A stretch of DNA of 64,000 bases. It comes from Paraescarpia echinospica. Taxonomy: Eukaryota > Annelida > Polychaeta > Sabellida > Siboglinidae. The translations under genes were made by a program, and so were the position numbers. The notes under the pieces were generated by a model. The model was not told the origin of the DNA. It did not search any database and was given only the letters and a program-made list of their open reading frames with translations. Position 1 is the stretch's first letter; every line of letters starts with the position of its first letter. This document shows, piece by piece, positions 49,565 through 60,898 of the stretch. Where the stretch lies: positions 59,752,097-59,816,096 of the forward strand of contig CM034542.1 of NCBI GenBank assembly GCA_020002185.1, read 5' to 3'.

Positions 49565-50843
49565 TTTAACAAGATTGCCATCCATAAAATTAACTCTAGA
49601 TGGCAGGTGGACAAGGAAGCCTTTTGGCTTATCGAGAGTCCAATATTTTTTATCTACGTGAATCCCGCCCTTGTAAGGTATGTGTCGATTTTATTTTTAA
49701 ACATATTCACGCTACTAGCACCAACACAATCAGGAGATAATCTGTTCCATTCATTTACAGTCCTTTGTGAAAATGAGAACTTTCTTATAGCTAATCTACA
49801 CTGGTCCTTTAGGCTTTACTAATGTAACTTCATGTCTTCTGGTCCTTCTATCTTTCTTAACTGATAAAAAAATATTTCTATCAATATTTTCATAACCATT
49901 CAATATTTTGAACACTTCTATCTGGTTTCCTCTCAATCTCCTGGTCTCTAGTGTTGTTAAACCACATTTTTAGGCGTATTTCGTAACTAAAATCCCTAAG
50001 TTTTTGTATTATTTTAGTTGCTCTCCTCTGTACTCTTTCTAGCATATCTATGTCCTTCCTGCGATATGGCCTCCACGCTTGAATACAATATTCTAAATGA
50101 GGCCTAACTATTGTTTTGTACAGCGGTATTATTAGCTCTTTTTCCTTATACGTTATGTTTCGCCTAATTAATCCAAGGATTTGATTTCCCTTTGAAGCAG
50201 CAATACTGCACTGCTCTGAAACCTTCATATCAGCACTAATGATTAACCCTAAGTCTTTTTCTTTTATAGTAGTACTTAGTACAGAACCTCCGATTGTATA
50301 TTGTACATCTTCGTTCCCATGTCTTGTGTGGAGGCATTTACATTTCCCAAAATTGAACAACATTTGCCATTTTTCAGACCATTTTATCAATCTGTCAAGA
50401 TCATCTTGTAAATGCTGTCTATATCTTCATCACGTTTAATCCTTCTAAACAATTTTGTATCATCCACAAATTTCAACACCTTGCTTGTTATATATCATCA
50501 TCCAAATCGTTGATATATTAAGAATAATATAGGTCCCAGTGCTGATCACTGTGGCTGTGGTACCCCACTCAAAACTGACTTCCAGTTGGAAGCCTTCCCA
50601 TCACCTACTACCCGTTGTCTTCTGTCAATTAGCCATTTTTCTATCCAGTTAATTAAACCATTTCCTATGCCATGGGCCTTTAGTTTAAGCAGTAATCTTT
50701 GATGTGGCACTTTGTCAAAAGCTTTCTGAAAATCTAAGTAGATGATATTTACTGGTGATCCCTCGATCGTCTACCCACTTAGTGATATCTTCCAAAAAAC
50801 ATAACATATTTGTTAAGCATGACCTCGCTTTTAGAAACCCATA
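49565..50843 (-). mobile_element. CR1-like fragment (RT C-terminal half)
   Basis: Same family as 40.2-44.5 kb: KWQMLFNFGKCKCLHTRHGN, EKDLGLIISADMKVSEQ and IIPLYKTIVRPHLEYC, with several frame breaks. It stops inside the coding region at 50,843, close to the 5' side of the 2A-type LINE. Confidence 0.9.
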
Positions 50844-51047
50844 CCATAAAAACTAGCTTGTTCAATTTTTTGTAATATTTATATAAAACATTTTTATAAT
50901 CTTAATTAACATCTTAATTTAAGATTAAGACTTAAAACACTCGAGCAAGCTTGATCTCTCTGGCACTCTGCCTCTGTCTCTGATCGACTCTTAACACACA
51001 CAAAATTACACTATCTTCCTGATAGTATAAATGCTGGATTCCAGTTT

Positions 51048-52280
51048 ATGGGTGAGAGGAGGATCCAGACAGCTTTGCTGCTTGGAGCTGATATGTACAT
51101 CAAGCGTGTAGTGAACAGACAGTCACGATATCCATATGCGAACCAGCGAACAATGTCCACTTATCTGTTACTTGCACTACTGATCTCGGGTGATATACAG
51201 TTGAACCCCGGACCAGTTAAGTATCCATGTGGAGTATGTAAGAAGGCTGTTGCCAGAAATCATCGTGCTATGTGTTGTGACGAATGCGACACATGGATCC
51301 ACATTGGTTGTTGCGGAGTATCACCCAAAGAGTATCGCCACTTACAATATTCTAATGTCAGCTGGTACTGCACTCACTGTTCACTACCAAATTTCTCAAA
51401 CTCCCTTTTTAACGACAGCTCCATACTTAGTGACCCTAACCCATATGACTTGTTGTCGGACTCAGAGTCTGGAAATGGTGACAACTTCGCAGACTCTGAG
51501 TCCGAACCTACAAACCGGAACAAACCAACCAACAAGCCTAAATCAAAACCAATTAAGATTATGGTCATTAACTGCAACAGCAAACTAAGCACAGATAAAC
51601 GCACCCAGTTTATGAGTACTGTGGAGTCCGAGGGTCCCGATGTAGTGTTTGCCACAGAGTCGCACGTAGATGCATCGGTGTCTGATGGAGAAATCTTCCA
51701 TCCAGGATACGATGTCTACCGAAAAGACCGAGACAGGAATGGTGGAGGAGTATTTGTTGCCATAAAGAATTGTTTTATTTCGTCGGGGTTGCCCGAGTTT
51801 GACTCGGACTGCGAAACTGTATGGGCAAGGATACAGGTGTTCGGGTGCCGGACCCTGATAGAGGGATCATACTATAGACCGCCTAACTCCACTATCGATG
51901 CACTGTCTGGTCTGGAGGATTCGCTAGGCCGTATTAGCTCGAAATATCCAGCGGCAAACATTGTTTTGGGGGGTGATTTTAACATGCCGGGCATCGACTG
52001 GGAAACCAAGTCGGTGAACAGAAACCCCCAGTATGGCAATGGTATGAGTCAGAAACTGATTGATATCTGCCATGACTTTTCATTGGACCAAGTGGTCAGA
52101 ATACCAACACGCCTCAACAATATACTGGACCTGATTCTTACCACAAACCCTAACCTGTTTAGAAATATTTCTGCTATCAACGGAATTAGCGACCATGACA
52201 TTGTCACCACCGAACTCGACATGAAAGTACCAATGAACAAGAAGAAAGCCAGAACCGTTTATATATATATATATATATAA
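51048..52280 (+). CDS. LINE ORF: 2A-like leader + PHD finger + AP endonuclease
   Basis: 410 codons. Residues 36-56 (STYLLLALLISGDIQLNPGP) form a 2A-like ribosome-skipping motif ending NPG|P at 55/56; the usual D-x-E-x-NPGP has Gln at the Glu position. A C4HC3 PHD finger follows (C61, C64, C77, C80, H85, C88, C108, C111). After an acidic linker comes the endonuclease: VINCNSKLSTDK, ATESHVD, YYRPPN, GGDFNMPGIDW and GISDHDIV. The frame ends in VYIYIYI created by a (TA)n tract. 2A-like motifs are known in APE-type LINEs of several marine invertebrates. Confidence 0.85.
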   Translation: MGERRIQTALLLGADMYIKRVVNRQSRYPYANQRTMSTYLLLALLISGDIQLNPGPVKYPCGVCKKAVARNHRAMCCDECDTWIHIGCCGVSPKEYRHLQYSNVSWYCTHCSLPNFSNSLFNDSSILSDPNPYDLLSDSESGNGDNFADSESEPTNRNKPTNKPKSKPIKIMVINCNSKLSTDKRTQFMSTVESEGPDVVFATESHVDASVSDGEIFHPGYDVYRKDRDRNGGGVFVAIKNCFISSGLPEFDSDCETVWARIQVFGCRTLIEGSYYRPPNSTIDALSGLEDSLGRISSKYPAANIVLGGDFNMPGIDWETKSVNRNPQYGNGMSQKLIDICHDFSLDQVVRIPTRLNNILDLILTTNPNLFRNISAINGISDHDIVTTELDMKVPMNKKKARTVYIYIYI

Positions 52281-52281
52281 A
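52258..52281. repeat. (TA)n tract inside the LINE coding region
   Basis: Pure TA run lying where the ORF should read VYxY-KRADIGAIKKEL. It introduces the stop TAA and a frame change. Confidence 0.95.
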
Positions 52282-52332
52282 CGAGCAGACATTGGTGCCA
52301 TTAAAAAAGAATTAGAGGAATTTAATATAAAC

Positions 52333-52944
52333 TTGTTTGGAGAGGATTTCAACTTGCGATCAGTTAATGAGAATTGGAATATGTTTAAATTAATTGTACT
52401 GGATAGCATGAACAGATTCATTCCTACAAAGAAACTATCAACTAGGAATAATCTCCCATGGATGACAAGACATATTCACAGACTAATCCGCAAGAAACAG
52501 AGACTATATAACAAAGCAAAAAAGACACAAAACAATCAGGACTGGGCTGTCTTCAGGAAGCATCGGACACATGTAAAAACAGAGCTAACCGCTGCGTATC
52601 ATAACTATATTGATAGCATGCTTGACGTCGAGTGTAACGAAGAAAGGTTAATCCCCAAGAAATTTTGGTCATACGTCAAAAATCTAAGAAAGGACTTTGT
52701 TGGTATACCAGCTCTGAAAGACCACAACAATCATCTGGTTTCGTCTAGTAAGGGGAAAACAGATATACTGTCAAAGCAGTACCAAACTGTCTTCACAAAG
52801 GAAGATCTTGTCAACATTCCAGTCATGCCTCAGTCACCATATTCCGCAATGCCGGGAATCACAGTCACGGTACATAGAGTACACAAGCTCTTACTCAGAC
52901 CGGCAAAGCGCATGGCTCTGACGCAATCCCAAACACAATTCTAA
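52333..52944 (+). pseudogene. continuation of the 2A-type LINE ORF (linker, RT N-terminus)
   Basis: Encodes the linker with NLPWMTRHIHRLIRKKQRLY, AVFRKHRTHVKTELTAAY and KKFWSYVKNLRKD, leading to the RT; the next RT block (SDAIPNTILTETADQIAP) is in a different frame. It would have been continuous with the upstream frame before the TA tract expanded. Confidence 0.85.
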
Positions 52945-53992
52945 CGGAGACAGCTGATCAAATTGCACCTTGCCTGGCTAGAATATTCCAACAATCCATC
53001 GACACGGGTGAGGTCCCCTTGACTGGAAACATGCTAATATATCAGCAGTATTCAAGAAGGGTGACAAATCAGTCGCAGCAAACTATAGGCCAGTATCCCT
53101 CAAATCAGTATGCTGCAAACTATTTGAACATATTATCTACAGCAACATAATGGGACACCTGGACTCTAATAACATCATCGTAGAGTACCAGCATGGGTTC
53201 AGGAATAAACATTCATGTGAGACACAATTAATTGGTGTCACAGAAGACATTGCAAAGAATATAAATAACGACCACTAGACTGATCTCCTAATACTGGACT
53301 TTTCTAAGGCCTTTGATACCGTGCCCCACGCACGCCTTATGGAAAAACTCCAGTATTACGGGGTCAGTGATGGAGTCACCAACTGGATTTCAAACAGAAA
53401 GCAGAATGTAGTAGTAGATGGCGAGTCGTCAGAAGAAGTAGCAGTCGAGACTGGGGTAACCCAGGGCACTTCTTTTTTTATTATATGTCAATGATATAGG
53501 AGAGGGTATCACCTCTAACATCCGGCTTTTTGCCGACGATTGTATTTTATACAGGCGTATCAATAACAGTAATGACGAAGAAGCCCTCCAGTCTGACCTG
53601 CAGAGGCTGGTGGACTGGTCTGCAACCTGGCAGATGCATTTTAATATCAATAAATGCTCAGTTATGCATATCACCAAGAAGAGAACTGTCCACAGGTCCC
53701 AGTATACCATCAATGGAGACAACCTGAGAATGGTACACCACCACCCGTACCTAGGTGTGGAGTTCTCTGATGACCTCAGATGGAACATTCACATATCCCA
53801 CCTATCTGCCAAATCTAATCGTGTATTAGGTTTTATCAAGAGAAATCTGTATAAATGCTCAGAGAAAACTAAACAATCGGCTTAACACTAGTTCGTCCTA
53901 ACCTCGAATACGCGAGCGCTGCTTGGGATCCATACACCCAAAAAAATATTAACGAACTTGAGAAAATACAGCGACGAGCAGCGAGATTTGTA

Positions 53993-54331
53993 ATGTGTAA
54001 CAACAGTCGGGAAAGCAGCGTAACATTAATGATGAAAACACTCAAGTGGGAGTCCCTAGAACGCCGCAGAGAGGTCAGCCGCCTAGCAATGTTCTATAAA
54101 TCTCTACACGGAGAAATAGCTCTTCATTTGCCGAGTCACCTTGTTCACTCAATCAACAACACTCGTGGCCACACTCACAGTGAACGATTTATTCAGGTGC
54201 CGGCAAGGACTCAGGTTTATGCTAACAGATTTTTTAATAGAACAGTAAAGAACTGGAACGGACTAACCGAAACAGTTGTGTCTGCAGCCACGGTGGATAC
54301 TTTAAAATCTAGGCTGGGCAGACGACTCTAA
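53993..54331 (+). pseudogene. 2A-type LINE, C-terminal coding end
   Basis: SSVTLMMKTLKWESLERRRE, VSRLAMFYKSLHG and NRTVKNWNGL, the conserved CR1-type C-terminus, then TLKSRLGRRL and stop. Confidence 0.85.
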
Positions 54332-54390
54332 AGTTTCCTGTAGTGCTATGGCATATGCCCCCCACCCTATATTGGCGTAATGACTTTATG

Positions 54391-55984
54391 ATTTTTGCCA
54401 ATTATAGGTAGGTCAGACCGATTTACCTCCCCTTCTGACGACATGGGAGACAGGGGTCCCAGTTTAGTGGCCGTAGTTTATTATCATGCATTCTACCTGC
54501 TGGTTTGTGAATTTTCTTATGTTGTAATAATGTCAATGTGTGTACCTGCGCTGAAAAAATATTTTTTGGCGGTGTTTATCAGCGATAATGATTTTTTTAC
54601 TCTCAGTGTCGTATTTTGGTTTTCTTGATTTATGCGTGCGGCCATCTTGGATCACGTTGACAGGCCTCACCTATCAAAATGATTTGCGAGATTATGTTAA
54701 TGAGTACATCCATATTGAAATGTGACGAAGAAAGAGGAAATTCAGAGGAAAATGAATCTGGAAATATAATTGTAATCCGTCGATAAAAAAATATAGTAAT
54801 TATGGATTTAAAATGGCCTATGTTTGACGATGTTTTGTGAGTATTTAGTTAGTCGGTTTCAACGGAAAGCATATGCAGAAGGATAAAGAATTGTGTCAAT
54901 GATAACGTGATTACAGCGATGGCTTACCAATTGATAGCACAAACATGCACAACGTCCGTTTATGGAACCCCCGTCTCAAAAGAAATCGCCATTTTGCCTT
55001 CTTCCCCGTACGCGCGCAGTGCATCATGGTATACAATGCACTCGTGACTTGGATAGCGATGTGATTGACAGCGGGTGACTTTGATTAATACTGCCAAGTA
55101 CCTAGCTATGCCTACATCTGAGTAATTCATTGCTGCCATGTTTAATGTAACTGATTGATGTTTATATTAATATATTATTAGTTTATTTATTGGTATTCTT
55201 GGTATTACTTTAGTTCAATTATACCATTTTTGAGCTATTTAGCATATACATAATATTGTGTGTTGGTTACATTATTACAATTTATGATAATTTATGTTTC
55301 AATTCATTTATTGTATTATTATTTGTTTATACAATTTTGTATCGTTATAAATGATTTTGATGTAGGGCCTACTATTTTTGTATTTAATATGTATATACCA
55401 GTTTTCTTTTTTATCTTTAAAATTACAGAATAAGATTATATCTTTGTATTTGTCTCTATATAGTATACATAAAATAATATACATTAAATAAACATTATGA
55501 TTTATTGTATCTATTAATTGTATATAATCATAGACAAATAAGTATAATAGTACGCCCTATTGTTGATGATAACAATGGGTTTAACCACAGTATATTACAA
55601 GTGAATTGGTTTGGCAATCATAGTAGTTATGGGCTTTGTCCAATATAACAAGTGTTGTGTAATGGGGGACTATTATTGTCATTTTGTACCAGTGTATTAC
55701 GAGTTAATTGGCTTGTCAATCATATCTAGTATTGTCATTTTGTGGTTCTAATCCACAGCCCAACCAACAAAGCCTTTCATGTGGTTGCAACTTCATACAG
55801 TTGTTTTAATGTTATGAAGATGGAACCACACTTATCATCTTTGCTCAGTTGCTGTGTCGTGTTCATGATTTAATGGTATTGTAGTGCATGGTGTGTGTGT
55901 ATATTTACTTTTTTATGTGTGTATTTATTGTTACATGTAATTTTGTATTGGCCTTCTTTATAGATGGCAAAAGACTCAAGATGA
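54391..55984. other. no gene recognised
   Basis: Very AT-rich intergenic sequence. Isolated GGCCATCTTGG (YY1-like) near 54,642 only. Confidence 0.5.
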
Positions 55985-56505
55985 TAACAAGTAATTTTCT
56001 TGTGATTTATATACAAAATCAGATCCGTCAGAAAACATTTGGAAAAATTAATGAAATTTTGAACTTTGCAAAACTAGTTTTCTTAATGTTGTACTTAGCT
56101 ATATGAAATGAATAGCATTGTACTTCTTATAGTGACCACTATGTGGGAACATATTTTAGAAAAATTGTCCTTGTGATTTATATGCAAAATCAAATCCACC
56201 GGAAAATTGTCGGAAAAAATCATGAAATTAGAAACTTTACAAAACTGCAGTTTCTTTAATATTTCATTTATGTACATGAAACATGCACCACTGCACTTCT
56301 ATTAGTGACTATTATCAGGGGAAATAAATCATAACAAAAATTCTTGTGATTTATATGCAAAATTATATGTCAGAAAACCGTCAGAAAATGTCATGAAATT
56401 CGAAACTTTACCAAGCTGTAGTTTTTTTAATATTTCACTTAGGTACATGAAACAACAACCATTGTACTTCTTATAGTGACTACTATCAGGGGAAAATTAG
56501 AAAAC
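55985..56505. repeat. ~172-bp satellite-like monomer, 3 diverged tandem copies
   Basis: The TGTGATTTATAT landmark at 56,001, 56,172 and 56,345 gives spacings of 171 and 173 bp. Each unit carries ...CAGAAAA...AATCATGAAATT, AACTTTACAAAAC, a TTTCATT...GTACATGAAAC segment and CTTATAGTGACTACTAT. Confidence 0.88.
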
Positions 56506-58053
56506 ATTTTTTTAACGAAACAACATTTTGGTCCGACCACCCTACCAATTATTATATAGACAGAGGCCCAGCCCCTTGGCCTGGCCAGGAAGACAATCAC
56601 CCCAACAATCACGCAAAACCCTATCCAACAACAACAACAACTACTAGACTGAATTGCATTTGACAATGTATGATTTGTATCAGCTTCCATTCGACCTCCT
56701 AGCAACGCAAGCATTAAAAACCACAAGCAGCGAGCTTATGCCCGTCACTTAGCAACGGCCTTGACGCCGAATCGATCGTTCATTAGTCAAGAAGGTGCAA
56801 CCTAAAAGGTGGAGTAAGAACGGCGGACGTGAATGACTAGTTTTGCCAATATACAAGGATGTACACGATCTCTGCCACGTCTTTACATGCGTCGTTGTTG
56901 TCTTTTGCGCATAAACATGCAGATATATGAATTGTGTAACTTGTATTTAGACAGTCTTAAAATAAGTATAATATAATAATTTGTTAACTATAAAAAGAAC
57001 ACTCAACAGTAAACTGAGTTATGCAGAATCAATTGGTTTAAATCAGTTGATTTAACGAGATTGTTACGTCAAAGAGGAGCATGTTTTTCACAGCTGACGA
57101 GTTGTGAGGTTTAAGTAGTCTTTTGATTTTGTTTGATCTATTGTATAGGGGCATATTTAGTTTGAGCTCAATTAGATTGTCACTGCTGCATATTTGTCAG
57201 TGACTGTTTGAGTAGCTCGTGGTATTTGAATGTTCTCGTTAAGTGAGATCGCAAACAGAGTCAGATGCGAGTGTTTCAAATCGTGTGAATGTTCCTACTG
57301 CACAGATGGTGTATGGCTGTGACAGTCACACTTTTATCTTTGTCGACCAAATGTTCGTGTTTGGTAACATTGATACAACACTAACTATAAACAAGAGAAA
57401 GAGTGAAGAGGTGGCAAGGGAGAATTATTGTTGCATAAATGATGGTGCGAAAGCAGCTGGTGTGCCTTTTTATGTCCGTGTATGGACTTTAAACAGGAAA
57501 AGCAGATAATTGGTCTTCATGGAAGAGCTGAAGAGAATGATGGGAACGGTGGAAGCGCATGTGACATGTGGGTACCTGAGAAAAGGGATTCGGTCGGAGG
57601 GGTGGGGGAGGGTTCGGATGGGGAACAAAGGAAGAAGGCCGGGAGTTAGTAGAGTTGGAGGTCTGGGGCTAGCAGTGGTCTGATCGTTCATCCAGAAAAA
57701 GGCAATTCCATACCGGAGTGGCCACCATAAGATGAAACTGGGTCTGCTGGTAGTGAGGAGACAGCAAATGGGTAAAAAAACTGTAAGGTCATCTCTGGGG
57801 AACACGCATACGTGACTACGCAACACATGCTCCTCGTTTTCGTTGTGCATATGAAGAAGACAAGGAGGCTAAAATTTTTGGGTGGAAGACCAGTAAATGG
57901 TGGAAATGTCACGGGAACACAGCCACTGCATGTAGACTGACACCAGAGTAAGAGAAACTACGGCCAATAGTAGGAACAATGGAAGAAGGTTGGAAGTACT
58001 TTAAACATGCTTTCTTTTGAGCGGCTTGGGAGCTGTGCGGCAGAACATCTGGT
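56506..58053. other. no gene recognised
   Basis: Contains an 88-codon plus-strand frame (57,243-57,509, starting MRSQTESDASVSNR) without a known domain. It may be the 5' part of the LINE that becomes recognisable at 58.05 kb. Confidence 0.4.
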
Positions 58054-58263
58054 ATGGGACGAGCTTCATCGAAGAGACAAAACCAAACAAGGTGGACTGA
58101 AGAAGTAAAAAAAGCAATTGGAGAAAAGGGAGAGGTATGGAAAAAGATAGAAGTGATCGAGGGGAATGGCGGACAATCGAATATAGCAATACAGCAACTG
58201 TCTGGGCAGAATAAGAAGGAAGATAGAAGAGCTGTGGATAAAACAAAGAGAGAGTGAGGGAGG

Positions 58264-58343
<80 letters not shown>

Positions 58344-58835
58344 CAGGTGTCACAGAGGACGAGGACAGAATGGTGGAAGGGGTGTAATGAAGAGACGAAT
58401 GGTAAAGTTGTGTGTGGACCTGGAATTTCAGAAAATTTCAAAGTGAATGTTGGCTTCAGACAGGGGAGCGACCTGAGTTCATTATTGTTTATCGCAGAAG
58501 TGGACTGATTAGCAGCTAGAAAGACCGTTACTATATATATTCTCCAGGAGTTACTGTACGCAGACAATCGGGCGGTGGTCGCGGACGGAGAAGCAGACCT
58601 CCGAGAACAACTGACAGAAAGGAATGGATTGAAAGAGGACGTATATACTATGGGATGAGTAGCAAAACAAAGACGACTAAATTGGGTTGGACATTTGAAG
58701 CGAATGGGAGTAGTACGGTTGGCAAACAAAGCAGAAGCCCGTAGAGTTGATGGCAAGAGGAGGTGAAGACGACCTAAACTGCGATGGGGGAATGTATAAA
58801 TAGAGATTATGAGGAATTTGCAGAATGAGAGCGTT
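58054..58835 (+). mobile_element. RTE-type LINE fragment (linker, RT, C-terminal WVGH block)
   Basis: TRWTEEVKKAIGEKGEVWKK (linker), a (GA)n expansion, VNVGFRQGSDLSSLLF (RT motif B), LLYADNRAVVADGEADL (motif C; YADD has become YADN) and RRLNWVGHLKRMGVVRLANK, then the C-terminal LxxDRGEWRRL that seeds the following minisatellite. Stops and frame changes throughout. Confidence 0.8.
58258..58340. repeat. (GA)n microsatellite inside LINE coding sequence
   Basis: About 80 bp of pure GA between the linker and RT of the LINE fragment. Confidence 0.97.
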
Positions 58836-59450
58836 GGACAGAGGAGAGTGGAGACGGTTGGTAGAGACAGCAGTGCAAGATAGAGGGGAATGGAGACGGT
58901 TGGTAGAGACAGCAGTGAAAGATAGAGGGGAGTGGAGACGGTTGGTAGAGACAGCAGTGCAAGATAGAGGGGAATGGAGACGGTTGGTAGAGACAGCAGT
59001 GAAAGATAGAGGGGAATGGAGACGGTTGGTAGAGACAGCAGTGCAAGATAGAGGAGAGTGGAGACGGTTGGTGGAGACAGCAGTGCAAGATAGAGGGGAA
59101 TGGAGACAGTTGGTAGAGACAGCAGTGAAAGATAGAGGGGAGTGGAGACAGTTGGTAGAGACAGCAGTGCAAGATAGAGGGGAGTGGAGACAGTTGGTAG
59201 AGACAGCAGTGCAAGATAGAGGAGAGTGGAGACGGTTGGTAGAGACAGCAGTGCAAGATAGAGGGGAATGGAGACGGTTGGTAGAGACAGCAGTGAAAGA
59301 TAGAGGGGAATGGAGACGGTTGGTAGAGACAGCAGTGAAAGATAGAGGGGAATGGAGACGGTTGGTAGAGACAGCAGTGCAAGATAGAGGGGAGTGGAGA
59401 CGGTTGGTAGAGACAGCAGTGCAAGATAGAGGGGAGCGGAGATGGTTGGT
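58836..59450 (+). repeat. 42-bp minisatellite of a LINE C-terminal coding motif, 14.5 copies
   Basis: Unit codes DRGEWRRLVETAV(Q/K), 14 codons, repeated in frame. The first unit follows directly on the degenerate LINE C-terminus, where a DRxxWRRxV box is normal once. Q/K and R/Q variants are interleaved. Long frames of 253 codons (+) and 338 codons (-) cross it. Confidence 0.95.
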
Positions 59451-59599
59451 AGAGACAGAGGGGAGTGGAGAACATATCGTTTGTAGCGAAGACAGCAGCG
59501 CGCTTCTTAGCACGACAACTACAACACTTCCTCGAGGGAAACAGCGCATATCCAGTCTACTAGAGCGCATATCGCCCACGTCATAGCGCCGAGGCAGCG

Positions 59600-60535
59600 C
59601 TTCTGCACATCCACAACGATGTGGCGCAGTCGACTGATGCACGTCGAGGTGTACTTCTGTTGCTACTTGACCTTTCTGCTGCGTTCGACACACTTGACCA
59701 CGCTATTCTGTTGCGACGCCTGCCCAGCTATGGCATCTGTTGTGCAGCACATGCTTGGCTAGCATCCTACCTGCATGGCCGAACGTCTGTGGTACGCGTC
59801 AAAAAAAGAAACATCGGAGATTAGTGTCATGAAGACCGGTGTTACACAAGGGTCGGACCTTGGACCGAAACTATTTAACATTTACATTGCGCCACTAGCG
59901 AAGATTCTCCTACAGCATGGTACACAACATCATCAATACGCTGACGACACGCAACTGTACGTCGAGTTTCCACCAACCGATCACACAGATGCACTCGCGC
60001 ATATTACCACCTGCACCGAATCTCACGTATACGCGACACACTAACGACCGAAACAACCAAGTGTCTCGTACATGCTCCTGTTACCTCAGGAATAGACTAC
60101 GGGAATGCTATTTTGTACGGAATATCCGACCGGTTACTCCACCGCCGTGAGATGGTACAACACTGCGGCCAGAGTCGTATTATGTAGTAGGCGGGGCGAT
60201 CGACAGAGCATCACGGCAGCACTGAATAGCCTGCACTGGCTGCCAGTGAAGTGGCGCATCCAGTATAATTTACTCGTGTTTGTATTCACCGCCCTTCAAG
60301 ACAAGACGCTGGCCTACCTCGCGTCATTTATTACACCATACGTGCCGCGCCGTGCACTTCGATCAACTGACCGTGGACTATTGACTGTACCGAGCTGTAC
60401 GGCCGTCACTCGTTATCGTGCGCAGGATCTACGACTGATACAGACGCATGGACACATAAAGCTTGTCTTAAAACATACTACTTTAAACTCGCTTTTAATG
60501 TTTAGTCGTCATAATTTTATACTTTAGTCGACGTA
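59600..60535 (+). mobile_element. L2-like LINE fragment (RT to 3' end)
   Basis: VLLLLLDLSAAFDTLDHAIL (motif A), GVTQGSDLGPKLFNIYI (B), HQYADDTQLYVEF (C, intact DD), then LNSLHWLPVKWRIQYNLLVF and TPYVPRRALRSTDRGLL, a typical L2-type C-terminus. Frame breaks occur at about 59,820, 60,040 and 60,150. 3' sequence continues to a (TTA)n tail near 60,898. Confidence 0.88.
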
Positions 60536-60898
60536 CCCCATATTTATTTTATTATTTGAATTTGAATTGAAACTAATAATGTATTAATGTAGTTATTTAT
60601 TATTTATTAATTAACTAATGTATATTTATAATATATTTATGTTGCTATTTACTATACATTTGTTATATATATATTGATGATACATAATATAATTTACATC
60701 AATGTCATCTTTGATTTAGTTTCTCTAGTTCAGTTTCGTATAACAAAGCCTTAGCTATACGTATTTATATGTTTTACTTGTATTATTATTATATTTATTT
60801 CTTATAATTTCTATAAATAACGACTATTGTCAACACTACTGAACAAAGTTCTACTTTGGATTTTATTGTCTAAATAAATTTATTATTATTATTATTTT

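Larger units (their letters stand above)
50990..54390 (+). mobile_element. CR1-like LINE with 2A-like leader, PHD finger, endonuclease and RT
   Basis: A nearly complete coding unit from 51,048 to 54,331, in several frames. In order: hydrophobic leader and 2A-like motif, PHD finger, AP endonuclease, linker, and RT with YRPVSLKSVCCKLFE, LILDFSKAFDTVPHA, LFADDCILYRR (53.53 kb) and LVRPNLEYASAAWDPY. It is broken by a TA expansion at 52,260, a shift near 52,930, a stop at 53,277-53,279, and shifts near 53,470 and 53,885. The 5' start and 3' end are approximate. Confidence 0.88.

Noticed and set aside
58677..59693. 338-codon minus-strand frame
   Set aside because: A shadow of the 42-bp repeat on the opposite strand, low complexity, no recognisable domain.
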